Source: Colwellia ponticola
GTDB lineage: Bacteria; Pseudomonadota; Gammaproteobacteria; Enterobacterales; Alteromonadaceae
Reading direction: 5' to 3'
DNA length: 64,000 nt
Assembly: GCF_005885605.1 (NCBI RefSeq)
Contig: NZ_SZVP01000008.1
Coordinates: 62,001 to 126,000 of the forward strand
Shown: positions 38,460 through 48,425 of the stretch, piece after piece
Position numbering within the stretch: the first letter of the stretch is position 1
Layout of the letters: every line of letters begins with the position of its first letter
Program-made: the position numbers and the translations under genes
The notes under the pieces: generated by a model
Seen by the model: only the letters and a program-made list of their open reading frames with translations
Told to the model about the DNA's origin: nothing
The model's database searches: none

Positions 38460-39932
38460 CTATTGAATACCATTAACACTGGTCATAAAGCGTTCTTGAG
38501 GAATGTTTTGTAAACAGGATTCGTCAAGGTTTCCAGGCGCTTTACTGGTTAAAAATTGATTAATAATATCACTAGCACAGGTACTCATTGCGACGGTATG
38601 TGAAGCATTATCGATAATAATATGATGGCTATTAGGTAACGATTTTGCTGAATACTCACCATTGCTTGGCGGTGTTACTGGATCTAAGTTACCTGATAAA
38701 ATCAACGTCGGAATATTAGCGGTGACGCGTTGATAAAAATCTTCACTGGGGCGGTATTGAGGAAAGAAAGGACAAACCATATCCCAGGCCAGTTGACTGT
38801 CTTTACCATCAAAATTATTATCAGCGTCGGCTGCCTTATCTGCTGCTGAGACTCTTGGCATATCTTCATTACAGACAATATTAAAAAGTAAACCGGTATA
38901 CACCAATTGCTCTCCTTCAGTGCGCGCCATCAAACCAATTAGCGGTTGATAGTTACCTAAAAAAGCTTGATGGATAACCAATGGCACCATAGAGCGACCT
39001 TCCATACCATACAGTTGAAAGCGTAAATTGCCGGTAAATTTAGTATCGTCGATTAGAAGTTTAGTAGGTGTACCTAAGCGAGGGTGTAAAATATCCATAT
39101 CAACGGGCTCTTTGGCTAAACGAGCTTTAACGATTTGAAACTCTTGCGCTACATTAGGAAATGCTTTATGACAAGGGGCGCTATTTTTACAGTTTTCTAG
39201 CAATAAATTAAAAGAGCGCGCGCCACTTTGACCAAATAGTCCAATGGGCACTTCAATGGGACCGACACTATCAAGTACGACACTAGCAAGTGACTCAGGA
39301 AACATACGCATAAAGACTAAACCTGCGCGAGTACCGTAAGAGCCACCATAAATATTTAATTTTTTATGACCTAGCGCAGCACGAATAGCGTCAAAGTCTC
39401 GAATAGCATTTTCAGAGTTATACTGTGTGACATCGCCGGTAAATTGTTTAACACAATCAGTGACCTCTGCGGGGGTTAAGGCATCAGGCAGAGCGCTGTA
39501 AACATTATCAACCGCTTCAAATTCACACGACAATGGACTACTTTCACCAGTACCTCGTTGGTCTACTAAAATAATATCGCGCGTTTTACGCACTTCACGA
39601 AAAACACGATTTAATCCTGTCGCTAATTCAACTGCGGCCTGGCCTGGCCCACCGGCCAAAAACATTAACGGTGTTTTGTATTCGCTATCATCAATAGCAG
39701 GCAATACTGCAAAATTAATCGCTATTTTAGTGCCCTCTGATTGCTGATAGTTTTCCGGTACTACCAACTTACCACATTTCACTTGTGAACGTATTTCTCC
39801 TAAATGACAATCTTCTAAGGTTAACTTTTCTAACGGTAACTCTTCTACCAGTAACGAAGCATCACTCGCCCACACGGTTGTGCTTAGCATTAACACCGCT
39901 AGCGTAATAATTTTGTTCCAGTTTACTTTCAT
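38460..39932 (-). CDS. Secreted S33-type alpha/beta-hydrolase (TAP-like aminopeptidase)
   Basis: A 490-residue secreted hydrolase. The signal peptide ends near VWASDASLL. The oxyanion region is FLAGGPGQAAVELA, the nucleophile elbow is GGSYGTRAGL (Ser near residue 197), the acid is in LILSGNLDPVTPP and the catalytic His in IIDNASHTVAM. The C-terminal TAP-like cap and the DQRGTGESSPLSCE segment agree with tripeptidyl/prolyl aminopeptidases of family S33. It should trim peptides in the periplasm. Two C-terminal cysteines may form a disulfide. It is located upstream of the ABC pair but separated by about 70 bp. Confidence 0.9.
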   Translation of the reverse strand: MKVNWNKIITLAVLMLSTTVWASDASLLVEELPLEKLTLEDCHLGEIRSQVKCGKLVVPENYQQSEGTKIAINFAVLPAIDDSEYKTPLMFLAGGPGQAAVELATGLNRVFREVRKTRDIILVDQRGTGESSPLSCEFEAVDNVYSALPDALTPAEVTDCVKQFTGDVTQYNSENAIRDFDAIRAALGHKKLNIYGGSYGTRAGLVFMRMFPESLASVVLDSVGPIEVPIGLFGQSGARSFNLLLENCKNSAPCHKAFPNVAQEFQIVKARLAKEPVDMDILHPRLGTPTKLLIDDTKFTGNLRFQLYGMEGRSMVPLVIHQAFLGNYQPLIGLMARTEGEQLVYTGLLFNIVCNEDMPRVSAADKAADADNNFDGKDSQLAWDMVCPFFPQYRPSEDFYQRVTANIPTLILSGNLDPVTPPSNGEYSAKSLPNSHHIIIDNASHTVAMSTCASDIINQFLTSKAPGNLDESCLQNIPQERFMTSVNGIQ

Positions 39933-40117
39933 GGTTTTTCCTTAATAGCGCACTACCCAGGTAGTCTGAACAATTATTATGCCATTTAAAGAAGATTAAA
40001 TAAGTAATTAGCGACTTTATTCATCTCAACATTAAAAAATTATAAATAGTCATTCACAAACACCTGAATAAGGGATATGGTTTAGGTATATATTTTTACT
40101 AAATTGTGGCCTTTACT

Positions 40118-40336
40118 ATGGAATTAAATCAGTGGGTAGACGAGTTATTTGAGATATTCGATGAAGATAAAGACGGCGTGATAAGTCGCTCTGAATTTGT
40201 TGAATTAATTGATGTTTTATTGCAAGACAAAGGTATTCGCATGTGCGAAAGCATTTTTAAACGTTTTGATAAAAATCACAGCAATTCAATTAATAAAGAA
40301 GAGCTAAAAGACATGGTGATCGAGTTAGCGCTTTAG
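40118..40336 (+). CDS. Small EF-hand calcium-binding protein
   Basis: A 72-residue protein with two EF-hand loops: DEDKDGVISRSEF (residues about 15-27) with Asp/Gly/Ile/Glu at the standard positions, and DKNHSNSINKEEL (about 52-64), where Ser replaces the usual central Gly, so this loop may bind weakly. No signal peptide, hence cytoplasmic. A GTG at 40106 would add four residues; ATG 40118 is preferred, though neither has a strong ribosome site. It probably acts as a calcium-responsive or buffering protein; the partner is unknown. Confidence 0.85.
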   Translation: MELNQWVDELFEIFDEDKDGVISRSEFVELIDVLLQDKGIRMCESIFKRFDKNHSNSINKEELKDMVIELAL

Positions 40337-40408
40337 TTAGCAATGTTCATGAACAATACGCTCTTAAAGTAATGGTTAAAACGATAAAAATTAATAATCG
40401 ACATTGAT

Positions 40409-40459
40409 AAAAAAGCCACCAGCTATAACATTATTATTAGTTTTAGTTGGTGGCTTTTT
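40409..40459. terminator. Bidirectional intrinsic terminator between EF-hand gene and fabV
   Basis: AAAAAAGCCACCA and TGGTGGCTTTTT form a strong stem around an AT-rich loop, with a T run on both strands. It lies between convergent genes and can serve both. Confidence 0.88.
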
Positions 40460-40477
40460 AATAAATTATTTAATTAC

Positions 40478-41668
40478 TTACAGTAAATTGTTTATCGCAA
40501 CTTCTGGGCTAACATCCGCATCGTAGTCAACACCTGCAACATCAAAACCAAACAGTTTTAAGAACTCTTGATGATAAGCAACGTAATCGGTTAACTCGTC
40601 AATAGTGTCGGTTTCAACACGGTTCCAAATATCGGTAACACGCTGCTGAACACTGTCTTCAAGTTCTTTATAATTTTGACGGAAACGACCTTGCTCATCT
40701 AAACGAGGTGAGTCACTGTAAATGTTTTCTTTAAATAGATTAGCTATTTGCTCAATACAGCCTTCATAAGTACCATCTGCTTTCATCACTTTAAACATCG
40801 CTGAAATATACAACGGCATAATAGGAATAGCAGAACTGGCTTGTGTTACCACGGCATTTAATGAGGTAACGCGTGCTTGGCCATTTACGTTAGCCGTTGC
40901 TGCATTAATAGCACTCGCAGCGCGGTCTAAATCTTCTTTCGCTTTACCAATAGTGGCTTTACCGTAAATAGGCCAAGTTAATTCTTTACCAATATAAGTG
41001 TAAGCCACGGTTTTAACACCTTCAGCCAATACACCGGCTTCGCCAAGCGCATTCATCCACAATTCCCAATCAGCGCCACCCATCACATCAATAGTCCCCT
41101 GAATCTCAGCGTCATTTGCTGCTTCAACAGAAACTTCATCGATGACACGCTTTGAAGTATTAAGGTTTTTAGTGGTAACGCTTTGACCAATAGGCTTTAG
41201 CGTAGAAGAGTAGACTTCACCGGTATCGGGATCGGTTCTACGTGGCGATGCCAATGAGTAAACGACTAAATCAACTTTACCCATATCCGCTTTAATCGCT
41301 TCAATGGCTTTAGCTTTTATTTCATGAGAAAAAGCATCACCGTTAATGTTTTTAGCGTAAATACCGGCTTCGTCTGCTGCTTTTACAAAAGCGGCAGTAT
41401 TATACCAACCCGCAGAAGCTGTTTTCTTCTCTGTTGGTGGTTTTTCAAAAAAGATACCCAGTGTTTTAGCGTCATGACCAAACGTTGCTGTGATACGTGA
41501 AGCTAAACCATAGCCAGTAGAAGCACCAATCACTAAAACATTTTTAGGGCCTGTAGCGGCTGGCGTTTGTGCTTTTACATAAGCAATTTGCTCATTAACA
41601 TGGGCTTCACAACCTACTGGGTGAGCATTAGTACAGATAAAACCACGAATTTTTGGTTTGATAACCAT
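40478..41668 (-). CDS. fabV: Trans-2-enoyl-ACP/CoA reductase FabV
   Basis: A 396-residue NADH-dependent enoyl reductase of the FabV type. It begins [20 protein letters not shown], has the cofactor motif [16 protein letters not shown] (near residue 44), and the [20 protein letters not shown] segment holding the Tyr-X8-Lys catalytic pair of this class. It catalyses the last step of the fatty-acid elongation cycle and is intrinsically triclosan-resistant in characterised bacteria. It is monocistronic with a strong terminator. Confidence 0.97.
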   Translation of the reverse strand: MVIKPKIRGFICTNAHPVGCEAHVNEQIAYVKAQTPAATGPKNVLVIGASTGYGLASRITATFGHDAKTLGIFFEKPPTEKKTASAGWYNTAAFVKAADEAGIYAKNINGDAFSHEIKAKAIEAIKADMGKVDLVVYSLASPRRTDPDTGEVYSSTLKPIGQSVTTKNLNTSKRVIDEVSVEAANDAEIQGTIDVMGGADWELWMNALGEAGVLAEGVKTVAYTYIGKELTWPIYGKATIGKAKEDLDRAASAINAATANVNGQARVTSLNAVVTQASSAIPIMPLYISAMFKVMKADGTYEGCIEQIANLFKENIYSDSPRLDEQGRFRQNYKELEDSVQQRVTDIWNRVETDTIDELTDYVAYHQEFLKLFGFDVAGVDYDADVSPEVAINNLL

Positions 41669-41835
41669 AAGTAAACCTTTTTATTTATAATAGTGACTCA
41701 GCTAGGGTCATACTAGGTGTAAAAACACAGCTAAGGTTTGAAAAAACTTCAAAAATATTAATGACATTGTACCCTGCCTTACACCTAAAGAGGTACGACC
41801 AGGGTAGCATGGTGATTAATAACAATAATATAACG

Positions 41836-42150
41836 CTATTTTCCGCCACCTAAACACTTAGGTGAACTCGGCGTATTACCGCCATGAAGTGCTTGCCACT
41901 CTGTTTGTGTATAGGTGTGTAACGCCAGCGCATGAATTTTCTCAGCAAGCTCTTGTGACAACACGCTATTAACCAAACGATGACGCTTGATTAAACGCTC
42001 ATTTTCAAAAGCATTTGCAACAATAACCACTTTAAAGTGAGATTCACTGCCTGGGGGCACATTATGATTATTACTCTCATTAATCAGTTCTAAATGTAAT
42101 GGTTGAAATGCATCAAGTAACTTTTTTTCAATAACAGCGGCAACAGTCAT
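41836..42150 (-). CDS. bolA: BolA family protein
   Basis: A 104-residue BolA-fold protein. Characteristic are LHLELINESNNHNVPPGSES, FKVVIVANAFENERLIKRHR with the conserved helix-turn-helix-like region, and VNSVLSQELAEKIHALALHT. BolA works with monothiol glutaredoxins in Fe-S handling and as a stress regulator. A Cys near the C terminus (SPKCLGGGK) is in an unconserved tail. It is divergent from rlmG, and the bolA-yajG-ampG neighbourhood is as in enterobacteria. Confidence 0.95.
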   Translation of the reverse strand: MTVAAVIEKKLLDAFQPLHLELINESNNHNVPPGSESHFKVVIVANAFENERLIKRHRLVNSVLSQELAEKIHALALHTYTQTEWQALHGGNTPSSPKCLGGGK

Positions 42151-42345
42151 TATTTTCTCGCTTAGTAAAAAGATGAAGCACTAAAGGTAATATAGTTATA
42201 CCTTTTGAGAGACTAGTTCCAAAGGATACTAACTCTCGATAGTTAAGGGCTAAATATTTTAGCTGATTTCAGTTGATAGACCAACACTATGTTGTGAATT
42301 ATGGCACAATAGCGGGCAATTTTTACTGACCTTTAGCCTATATTT

Positions 42346-43536
42346 ATGATCAGCCCTTTTATTGTTAATGATAAAAACTTATTTCTTAGCCGCTTTCCTG
42401 TTTCACAGGTAAATCGTAGTTTACAAGCGTGGGATTCAGCCGATGAATATCTAATTAACTATATTGATGAACAAGGGTTAATTAACGCCCAGACCAAGGT
42501 CGCTATCTTTAATGATGCTTTTGGGGCCCTAGCCAGCAACTTTTGCCACTCAGCAACGGAAAAACCTGAAGTTATTGCTATTAATGACTCTTATGTTAGT
42601 CAACAAGGCGCTTTGTATAACATTGAGCAAAATAATCTAGATGATAATAATGTTAAGCAATTAAGTTCGCTTGATAGTTTACCTAGCGATATTGATATTA
42701 TTTTATACAAAATACCTAAAAGTAAATCGTTACTGATTGAACAGCTTATCCAGATAAAAAAATCGGTTAGTGACAGCTGTATTTTTATTGCCGCAGATCG
42801 CGCTAAAGAAATTCATAGTGCAACGTTAAAAGTATTTGAAAAATATCTAGGTAGCACTAAAACCTCTTTAGCGGTAAAAAAAGCACGCTTAGTTTTTTGT
42901 CAGCTTGATTCTTTGCTTATAAACAAGCAGGTACACCAATCACCTTTCCCGACGGTGTGGTCATTAGCTCATCAATCAACAAATGACTCACCATCGCGCG
43001 AATTTACCATCAGTAACCATGCCAATGTCTACGCACGAGAAAAACTTGATATTGGCGCGCGCTATTTTATTGAAAACTTACCTCACGTGGCAGCTAACGC
43101 TAAAGTTATTGATTTAGGCTGCGGTAATGGGGTTATCGGTCTATCGGTATTAGCAAACCAACCTCAAGCACACGTACAATTTATTGATGAGTCAGTTATG
43201 GCTATTGCCTCAGCGCAGCAAAATATACAAACTAATATGCCCGAGTTAATTAACCAATGTGAATTTACCCTTAACGATTCATTAACCGATATTGAAGGCG
43301 GCAGCGTTGATTTAATTTTATGTAACCCACCTTTTCATCAAAATACCGCTACAACCGATCATATTGCTTGGCAGATGTTTAAAGACAGTCACAGAGTGTT
43401 GAAAAAAGGTGGCGAGTTACGTATTATTGGCAACCAAAAACTAGCTTATCATATTAAATTACAAAGACTTTTTGGTAATGAAACCTTAATAGCCAGTAAT
43501 AATAAATTTGTTACTCAATCAGCCATTAAACGATAA
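42346..43536 (+). CDS. rlmG: 23S rRNA (guanine(1835)-N2)-methyltransferase RlmG
   Basis: A 396-residue methyltransferase with duplicated Rossmann-like halves. The N-terminal half (NRSLQAWDSADEYLINYI, FNDAFGALASN) and the LDIGARYFIENLP segment match RlmG rather than the shorter RsmC. The catalytic half has the SAM motif VIDLGCGNGVIGLSVL (near residue 256) and NPPFHQ (motif IV). It methylates G1835 of 23S rRNA. It is transcribed with the following lipoprotein gene (15-bp gap). Confidence 0.92.
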   Translation: MISPFIVNDKNLFLSRFPVSQVNRSLQAWDSADEYLINYIDEQGLINAQTKVAIFNDAFGALASNFCHSATEKPEVIAINDSYVSQQGALYNIEQNNLDDNNVKQLSSLDSLPSDIDIILYKIPKSKSLLIEQLIQIKKSVSDSCIFIAADRAKEIHSATLKVFEKYLGSTKTSLAVKKARLVFCQLDSLLINKQVHQSPFPTVWSLAHQSTNDSPSREFTISNHANVYAREKLDIGARYFIENLPHVAANAKVIDLGCGNGVIGLSVLANQPQAHVQFIDESVMAIASAQQNIQTNMPELINQCEFTLNDSLTDIEGGSVDLILCNPPFHQNTATTDHIAWQMFKDSHRVLKKGGELRIIGNQKLAYHIKLQRLFGNETLIASNNKFVTQSAIKR

Positions 43537-43551
43537 AGGAACAAAGCAAAC

Positions 43552-44121
43552 ATGAAATTCATCCCCTTTAAAACAATAACGCTACTATTTTTACTAGTCA
43601 GTATTGTAGGCTGTAGCACTATGCCGACACATTTAATTGTTTCGCCACAAATTAGCCTTTCACCCTCGAATCAATTAACAGGTAAAGAAGTGCAATTACA
43701 TGTGGTTGATATGCGTACTAGCCCTCATATTATTCAAATACTTGAAAAAAATGAACCCGCTATTATTCTTTCATCTGAGCAACGTCTGGAAAATATTATT
43801 CAAGACACGTTAACAACACATTGGCAACAGCAGGGTTTAGCTATAAACGGATCTGCTGCTAATAAAATGACCGTAACGGTAAAAAAAGCCATTATTAGTG
43901 TTGATCAAGAAAGTGTCAGTTACAGCACTCAAAGTGAAATTATTATTGAAGTGTCTATTGATAACAGCAAGCAAACGCTAACTAGCAGTTTTAAAACACG
44001 TGCCCACAGTGAAGGTGCACTTAAAGCAGATGTCGCTGTATTAGAACGCGAGTTTAATCAGCACTTAAGTACACTATTAACACAACTATTAACCAGTAGT
44101 GATATTAAAACTTTTCTATAA
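43552..44121 (+). CDS. YajG-like lipoprotein
   Basis: A 189-residue lipoprotein with a lipobox (SIVGCSTM, Cys near residue 21). The mature part (IVSPQISLSPSNQLTGKEVQ, VVDMRTSPHIIQIL) resembles the YajG family, whose gene lies between bolA and ampG in Escherichia coli; the same neighbourhood occurs here, with rlmG and a cyclophilin added. Function unknown. The C-terminal part predicts alternating strands and a final helix. Confidence 0.85.
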   Translation: MKFIPFKTITLLFLLVSIVGCSTMPTHLIVSPQISLSPSNQLTGKEVQLHVVDMRTSPHIIQILEKNEPAIILSSEQRLENIIQDTLTTHWQQQGLAINGSAANKMTVTVKKAIISVDQESVSYSTQSEIIIEVSIDNSKQTLTSSFKTRAHSEGALKADVAVLEREFNQHLSTLLTQLLTSSDIKTFL

Positions 44122-44166
44122 TAATGTATGCCTAACAAGCGTACTTTCGAGCGGTGGTAAATCATT

Positions 44167-44754
44167 TTGAGCAATATTTTACAGTTTCTTATAGCAAGTA
44201 CTTTACTCATCACGAGCTGCTTTAGTCATGCCGTTGATCCAACTAATATCTACCCTAAAGTAAAGCTAGTCACTTCTATGGGTGTGATTGTTATTGAACT
44301 TGATAGAGTAAAGGCACCTATTACCGTGAATAACTTCTTAGAGTACGTGGTCAAAGGGGAATATAACAATACTATTTTTCATCGTATAATTGAGGGATTT
44401 ATTGTACAAGGCGGTGGATATGACGCTGAGTTTAGCGCCAAAAAAGCCGCTAAAAACATTATTAATGAATCAGGCAATGGTCTACAAAATGAATGGGGCA
44501 CTATTGCTATGGCGAAAGAGAATAGACCTCATACCGCCAACCGACAATTCTTTTTTAACCTCGCCGATAATACTACATTAAATCCGGGTAGATCATGGGG
44601 CTATGCAGTTTTTGGTACTATTGTTGAAGGTGAAGAAGTACTCGCTACTATTGCGAAAGTACCCACTGAATACAACGAAAAAATGGCGTGGAATGATGTG
44701 CCGATAAAACCCGTTATGCTAATCCAAGCAACATTATTACCCGCTAGTTATTAG
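44167..44754 (+). CDS. Secreted cyclophilin-type peptidyl-prolyl isomerase
   Basis: A 195-residue cyclophilin. A signal peptide (about residues 1-22, ending CFSHAVD) sends it to the periplasm. The core contains NTIFHRIIEGFIVQGGGYDA, EWGTIAMAKENRPHTANRQF and FFNLADNTTLNPG with the catalytic Arg and Phe/Gln residues. The start is TTG at 44167, with a GGTGG stretch upstream; the next ATG would remove the signal peptide. It corresponds to PpiA-type proteins that help fold periplasmic and outer-membrane proteins. Confidence 0.92.
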   Translation: MSNILQFLIASTLLITSCFSHAVDPTNIYPKVKLVTSMGVIVIELDRVKAPITVNNFLEYVVKGEYNNTIFHRIIEGFIVQGGGYDAEFSAKKAAKNIINESGNGLQNEWGTIAMAKENRPHTANRQFFFNLADNTTLNPGRSWGYAVFGTIVEGEEVLATIAKVPTEYNEKMAWNDVPIKPVMLIQATLLPASY

Positions 44755-44970
44755 GTTTGCCTTAGTAATACTATTACGGTAAACCGTACCAATACCCATA
44801 AATAAACTCTGCCATTTTTTGACAAAAAACTGATTATCACCGATACATTAGTTAGCTAGTAAACATTCTCGTCATATAATACAAAGTATACATTATCTAT
44901 AACACACACTTTTCAAGCAAATCACTTCTATTATTTTTGCACTGAACATAAGTATTTTTAAGGATCACTA

Positions 44971-45300
44971 ATGAGTATTGAGCAATTTATCGACGATAAA
45001 ATACTGCAAATGCATGTTTATGTGCAGGCCGTTATTGAAAAAACACTGCACTATACAGAGCTTGACTGCTTTATTGTTGATACCATGTCTGAGTGGACAT
45101 TATTAAATGTTGTAGACGAAACCCCAAATAGTGCTAAAGAACGTGTATTCTGGCATTTAATTCATGAAGTTAGTTTACATGGTGCACAAGCCTTGGACCA
45201 CGACATTCTTTTTAAAAGTGAAATAGACACCTGCTTAAATTTTTTTAATGGTACTGGCAATTATCCAATTGACTGTATTGGCTGGCGTCCAATTCCTTAA
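44971..45300 (+). CDS. Hypothetical protein, 109 residues
   Basis: No family recognised. A soluble, acidic protein, without a signal peptide or membrane segment, predicted mostly helical at the N terminus (EQFIDDKILQMHVYVQAVIE) and ending in GNYPIDCIGWRPIP. The ATG is preceded by AAGGA nine bases upstream, and codon use resembles its neighbours, so it is likely expressed. It stands alone, with gaps of about 215 and 245 bp on either side. Confidence 0.7.
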   Translation: MSIEQFIDDKILQMHVYVQAVIEKTLHYTELDCFIVDTMSEWTLLNVVDETPNSAKERVFWHLIHEVSLHGAQALDHDILFKSEIDTCLNFFNGTGNYPIDCIGWRPIP

Positions 45301-45546
45301 TTAAATACCTAATTTATATAGTAACGAATAGGTAGAAGTATAAGCGATAATGCATAGCACACTACTGCTCGAGTAAGATAAGTTAACGCTTTAAGTTATT
45401 CACTCATCAAGGCAACGGACAACTCCCCATCGAAAAAAATCAATATTCGTACGCTTATTGTTATTAATACCGTCTGATGCTTCTGCAAAGACTAAGCCTC
45501 TGATAGACTTCAACACAATAACTAACCTAATTAAAGTTACTCGCTA

Positions 45547-46827
45547 ATGCCAACATCCCCAACTACTAGCTCAGTAAAAAACAGCTCGATTAAAGAGGCT
45601 ATTTTAAATAAGCGCATGCTTATTTGTATTTTTACCGGTTTTAGCTCAGGTTTGCCATTATTCGTTTTATATCAGTTAGTCCCTGGGTGGTTACGTGATG
45701 AGGGTGTAAGTCTCACTGAAATTGGACTCTTTTCATTGATTGGCATTCCCTATGTGTGGAAGTTCTTGTGGTCACCACTGATGGATCGCTACTCACTTGG
45801 TGTGTTTGGCAGACGCCGTAGCTGGATGTTAGCAACACAACTATTACTACTCGGCTCTATCGCTGGGTTTGGTTTTGTTAATCCTATTATGGATATATGG
45901 GCCGTTGCTTATTTAGCAGCTGCGGTAGCTTTTTTCAGTGCCAGTCAAGATATAGTACTGGACGCTTACCGACGCGAGTTATTACCTGATAATGAACTGG
46001 GTTTAGGTAACTCAATTCATGTGCAAGCCTATCGGCTTTCAGGGTTAGTCCCCGGGTCGCTGGCCTTTATTCTAGCCGATCATATGAGCTGGCAATCTGT
46101 ATTTATCATTGTTGCGGCTTTTATGCTCTTAGGCGTACTATTAACCTTATTTATTAAAGAAACTGATTCTGAACATACTGCTCCTAAAAGCCTACGCGAA
46201 GCGGTTGTTTTGCCTTTTAAAGACTTTATTCAAAGTAAAGGACTTAAATCTGCTGGCTATACACTATTATTTCTTGTGCTTTATAAGTTAGGGGATAATA
46301 TGGCAACAGCGTTGCAAACGCCATTTTTCATTGATATGGGCTTTAGTAAAACTGAAATAGGTGTTGTCGCTAAAACCTCGTCATTAATTGCGATGACCAT
46401 TGGTATTATTGTGGGCGGTTTAGTGATGGTTAAACTAAGTATTAACCGAGCACTATGGCTATTTGGTTTTGTGCAAATAATAAGTATATTAGGTTTTGCA
46501 GCTCTCGCAGAAATAGGTCATAACACCTATGCTTTAGCCATAACCATGGGGTTTGAGTATTTAGGCGTTGGGTTAGGCACGGCTGCCTTTACTGCGTTTA
46601 TTGCCAAAACAACTAACCCTGCTTTTGCCGCTACTCAAATTGCTTTATTTACTGCCCTAGCGGTTGTACCGCGTACATTTGCCAATGCAACTACCGGCAT
46701 TATTGTTGAGCAAATTGGTTGGACTAACTTTTATTTTTTGTGTACGGCTTTAGCTATTCCTGGCATGTTAATGCTGCTTAAAGTAGCACCTTGGAATGAA
46801 AAGCCCCTTAACTCGAGTGTCCCTTAA
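45547..46827 (+). CDS. ampG: AmpG-type muropeptide permease (MFS)
   Basis: A 426-residue 12-helix MFS transporter. Characteristic are GFSSGLPLFVLYQLVPGWLR, LIGIPYVWKFLWSPLMDRY, FGRRRSWMLATQ and SASQDIVLDAYRRELLPDNE. AmpG imports GlcNAc-anhydroMurNAc peptides from the periplasm for cell-wall recycling and AmpC induction. Its position near bolA and a YajG-like gene supports the assignment. A small membrane protein gene begins six bases after the stop codon. Confidence 0.93.
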   Translation: MPTSPTTSSVKNSSIKEAILNKRMLICIFTGFSSGLPLFVLYQLVPGWLRDEGVSLTEIGLFSLIGIPYVWKFLWSPLMDRYSLGVFGRRRSWMLATQLLLLGSIAGFGFVNPIMDIWAVAYLAAAVAFFSASQDIVLDAYRRELLPDNELGLGNSIHVQAYRLSGLVPGSLAFILADHMSWQSVFIIVAAFMLLGVLLTLFIKETDSEHTAPKSLREAVVLPFKDFIQSKGLKSAGYTLLFLVLYKLGDNMATALQTPFFIDMGFSKTEIGVVAKTSSLIAMTIGIIVGGLVMVKLSINRALWLFGFVQIISILGFAALAEIGHNTYALAITMGFEYLGVGLGTAAFTAFIAKTTNPAFAATQIALFTALAVVPRTFANATTGIIVEQIGWTNFYFLCTALAIPGMLMLLKVAPWNEKPLNSSVP

Positions 46828-46832
46828 CTATT

Positions 46833-47006
46833 ATGATAAAATTTTTCTTTTTAATACCTATTATTATGTGTGCTATTTGGACCTGGTATCTTAGCGCGCA
46901 TAACTACACGCTTAAAGAAGGTATTAAAGGCTTCGCTTACATCTTTGCGTTTAATGCTATTATTATTGGTTTTTTTACCCTGATGATTTATATCACCCAT
47001 ACTTGA
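46833..47006 (+). CDS. Small membrane protein of 57 residues downstream of ampG
   Basis: ATG at 46833 opens a 57-codon frame ending with TGA at 47004-47006. The product has two hydrophobic segments (KFFFLIPIIMCAIWTWYL and FAFNAIIIGFFTLMIYI) separated by a charged loop (SAHNYTLKEGIKG), a two-helix inner-membrane protein. It begins five bases after the ampG stop, so it is probably co-translated. No family recognised. The balanced hydrophobic/charged pattern and tight spacing favour a real gene. Confidence 0.6.
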   Translation: MIKFFFLIPIIMCAIWTWYLSAHNYTLKEGIKGFAYIFAFNAIIIGFFTLMIYITHT

Positions 47007-47088
47007 GCAATAGCATGGTTAGAACTAAAGCAATGATGCGCTTTATACGATATAATTTGATTTTATTTCTATCGCGTTTACTTACCTT

Positions 47089-47934
47089 ATGTTAATTGTT
47101 GATCAAAGTGTTTTAGATGATATTGGTCGTGGCTTTTCAGTCCCCGCACAACCTCTGTTATTACTAGAGTTACTCAAGCTTATGGCTGAGCCTAACCCAA
47201 ACATTAATGCCATTAGTGATGTGATTAGTAAAGATATAGCTGTCAGCGCAGCTATTTTAAAAGCTATTAACTCACCTTTGTATGGTCTAAGTAGAACAAT
47301 TACTGACATAAAAATGTCAGTAAATTATATCGGCATTTTCGGTGTAGTTATGTTGGTAACGGGCAGTTTACTGAAAAAGAGTTTTGACCCAAAAAGTTGT
47401 AGTATTAATTTAGAAAGTTTTTGGCAACTGACCTCTGATATTGCCAATGTTGCTATGATAATGGGTCAACGTTATAAACCCCAAATAGCGAATGATAAAT
47501 TTTTTAGTTTAGGATTATTTCATGCCTGCGGCGTACCTGTTATGGCAATGAAATATAAAAATTATCAACAATTATTCGATAAAGCATTAACAACTTCGGA
47601 ATTATCACTAGTTGAAGCAGAAGAGCTCAATTATGGTGTAAATCATGCGACTATAGGTTATTTCGTTGCCAGTTCATGGCGCTTACCTAAAGACGTCTGC
47701 CAGATTATTCTGCAACAGCATGATAAAACATTTATTAGCCTACTTAATGGTTCACAAGAGCAAGATTTATTCGCGGTGCTAAAATTGAGTGAGCAGCTAA
47801 TATCAAGGAAAAATACTGGCTGCGACACTACAGATTGGCCTTATGTGAAAGACAATGTGTGTGAACTGTTAGCGATTGATGACCATGCTTTAGCTGCATT
47901 AATAGTAGAATTCACTGAAAATAGTGATGATTAA
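47089..47934 (+). CDS. HDOD-domain signalling protein
   Basis: A 281-residue protein consisting of one HDOD domain (about residues 18-215): PAQPLLLLELLKLMAEPNPN, ISKDIAVSAAILKAINSPLY and GVNHATIGYFVASSWRLPKD. HDOD domains resemble HD phosphohydrolases but lack the metal-binding His-Asp pair and act as protein-interaction modules in signalling, motility and stress responses. There is no attached receiver or GGDEF/EAL domain. Partner unknown. Confidence 0.9.
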   Translation: MLIVDQSVLDDIGRGFSVPAQPLLLLELLKLMAEPNPNINAISDVISKDIAVSAAILKAINSPLYGLSRTITDIKMSVNYIGIFGVVMLVTGSLLKKSFDPKSCSINLESFWQLTSDIANVAMIMGQRYKPQIANDKFFSLGLFHACGVPVMAMKYKNYQQLFDKALTTSELSLVEAEELNYGVNHATIGYFVASSWRLPKDVCQIILQQHDKTFISLLNGSQEQDLFAVLKLSEQLISRKNTGCDTTDWPYVKDNVCELLAIDDHALAALIVEFTENSDD

Positions 47935-47958
47935 CTATTTTTATCATCCACTTACCGT

Positions 47959-48357
47959 TTAACGTAAGCCGCTGATAAACTCTCGCCAAGAAAGTAACAG
48001 CGCGTTAAAGTCATCTAAGCCACAACCCGCTATTTCATTTTCATCTAAATGAATATGATCATCTGTCAACATATCAGACAAGCCCTCACCGTGCTCATCT
48101 AGTGAGCCATTCATACTTACATTGGTTTGAATAGACACCTCATCCTTACTTAAGGTAATAGAGTATTCACTACCTGTGATAAGTAACTCATGAGATTTAC
48201 CGGTTGAAATACCATCTATCGCGCTGAGCAGATCGTTAATCTTAGTCACATTACGACCCACTTCCACTTCTATCCATGGGCCAATAACCTCATGCTCTAG
48301 TGAGAACAGCGCTCGCGCCTCACCTGTAATGGCGTCGTGTACAAATTCATATTCCAT
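47959..48357 (-). CDS. YacL family protein (UPF0231)
   Basis: A 132-residue acidic cytoplasmic protein resembling Escherichia coli YacL: MEYEFVHDAITGEARALFSL, EHEVIGPWIEVEVG, and the C-terminal AGCGLDDFNALLLSWREFIS. Function uncharacterised. It is slightly longer than YacL due to an acidic stretch around residues 85-105. It converges on the HDOD gene with a 24-bp gap. Confidence 0.85.
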   Translation of the reverse strand: MEYEFVHDAITGEARALFSLEHEVIGPWIEVEVGRNVTKINDLLSAIDGISTGKSHELLITGSEYSITLSKDEVSIQTNVSMNGSLDEHGEGLSDMLTDDHIHLDENEIAGCGLDDFNALLLSWREFISGLR

Positions 48358-48425
48358 AGCGGTTCCTATCTAGATCAACAAGCCCTAAATTAAGTGTAGT
48401 AAATGTTGACTTAATTTTGATGTAG

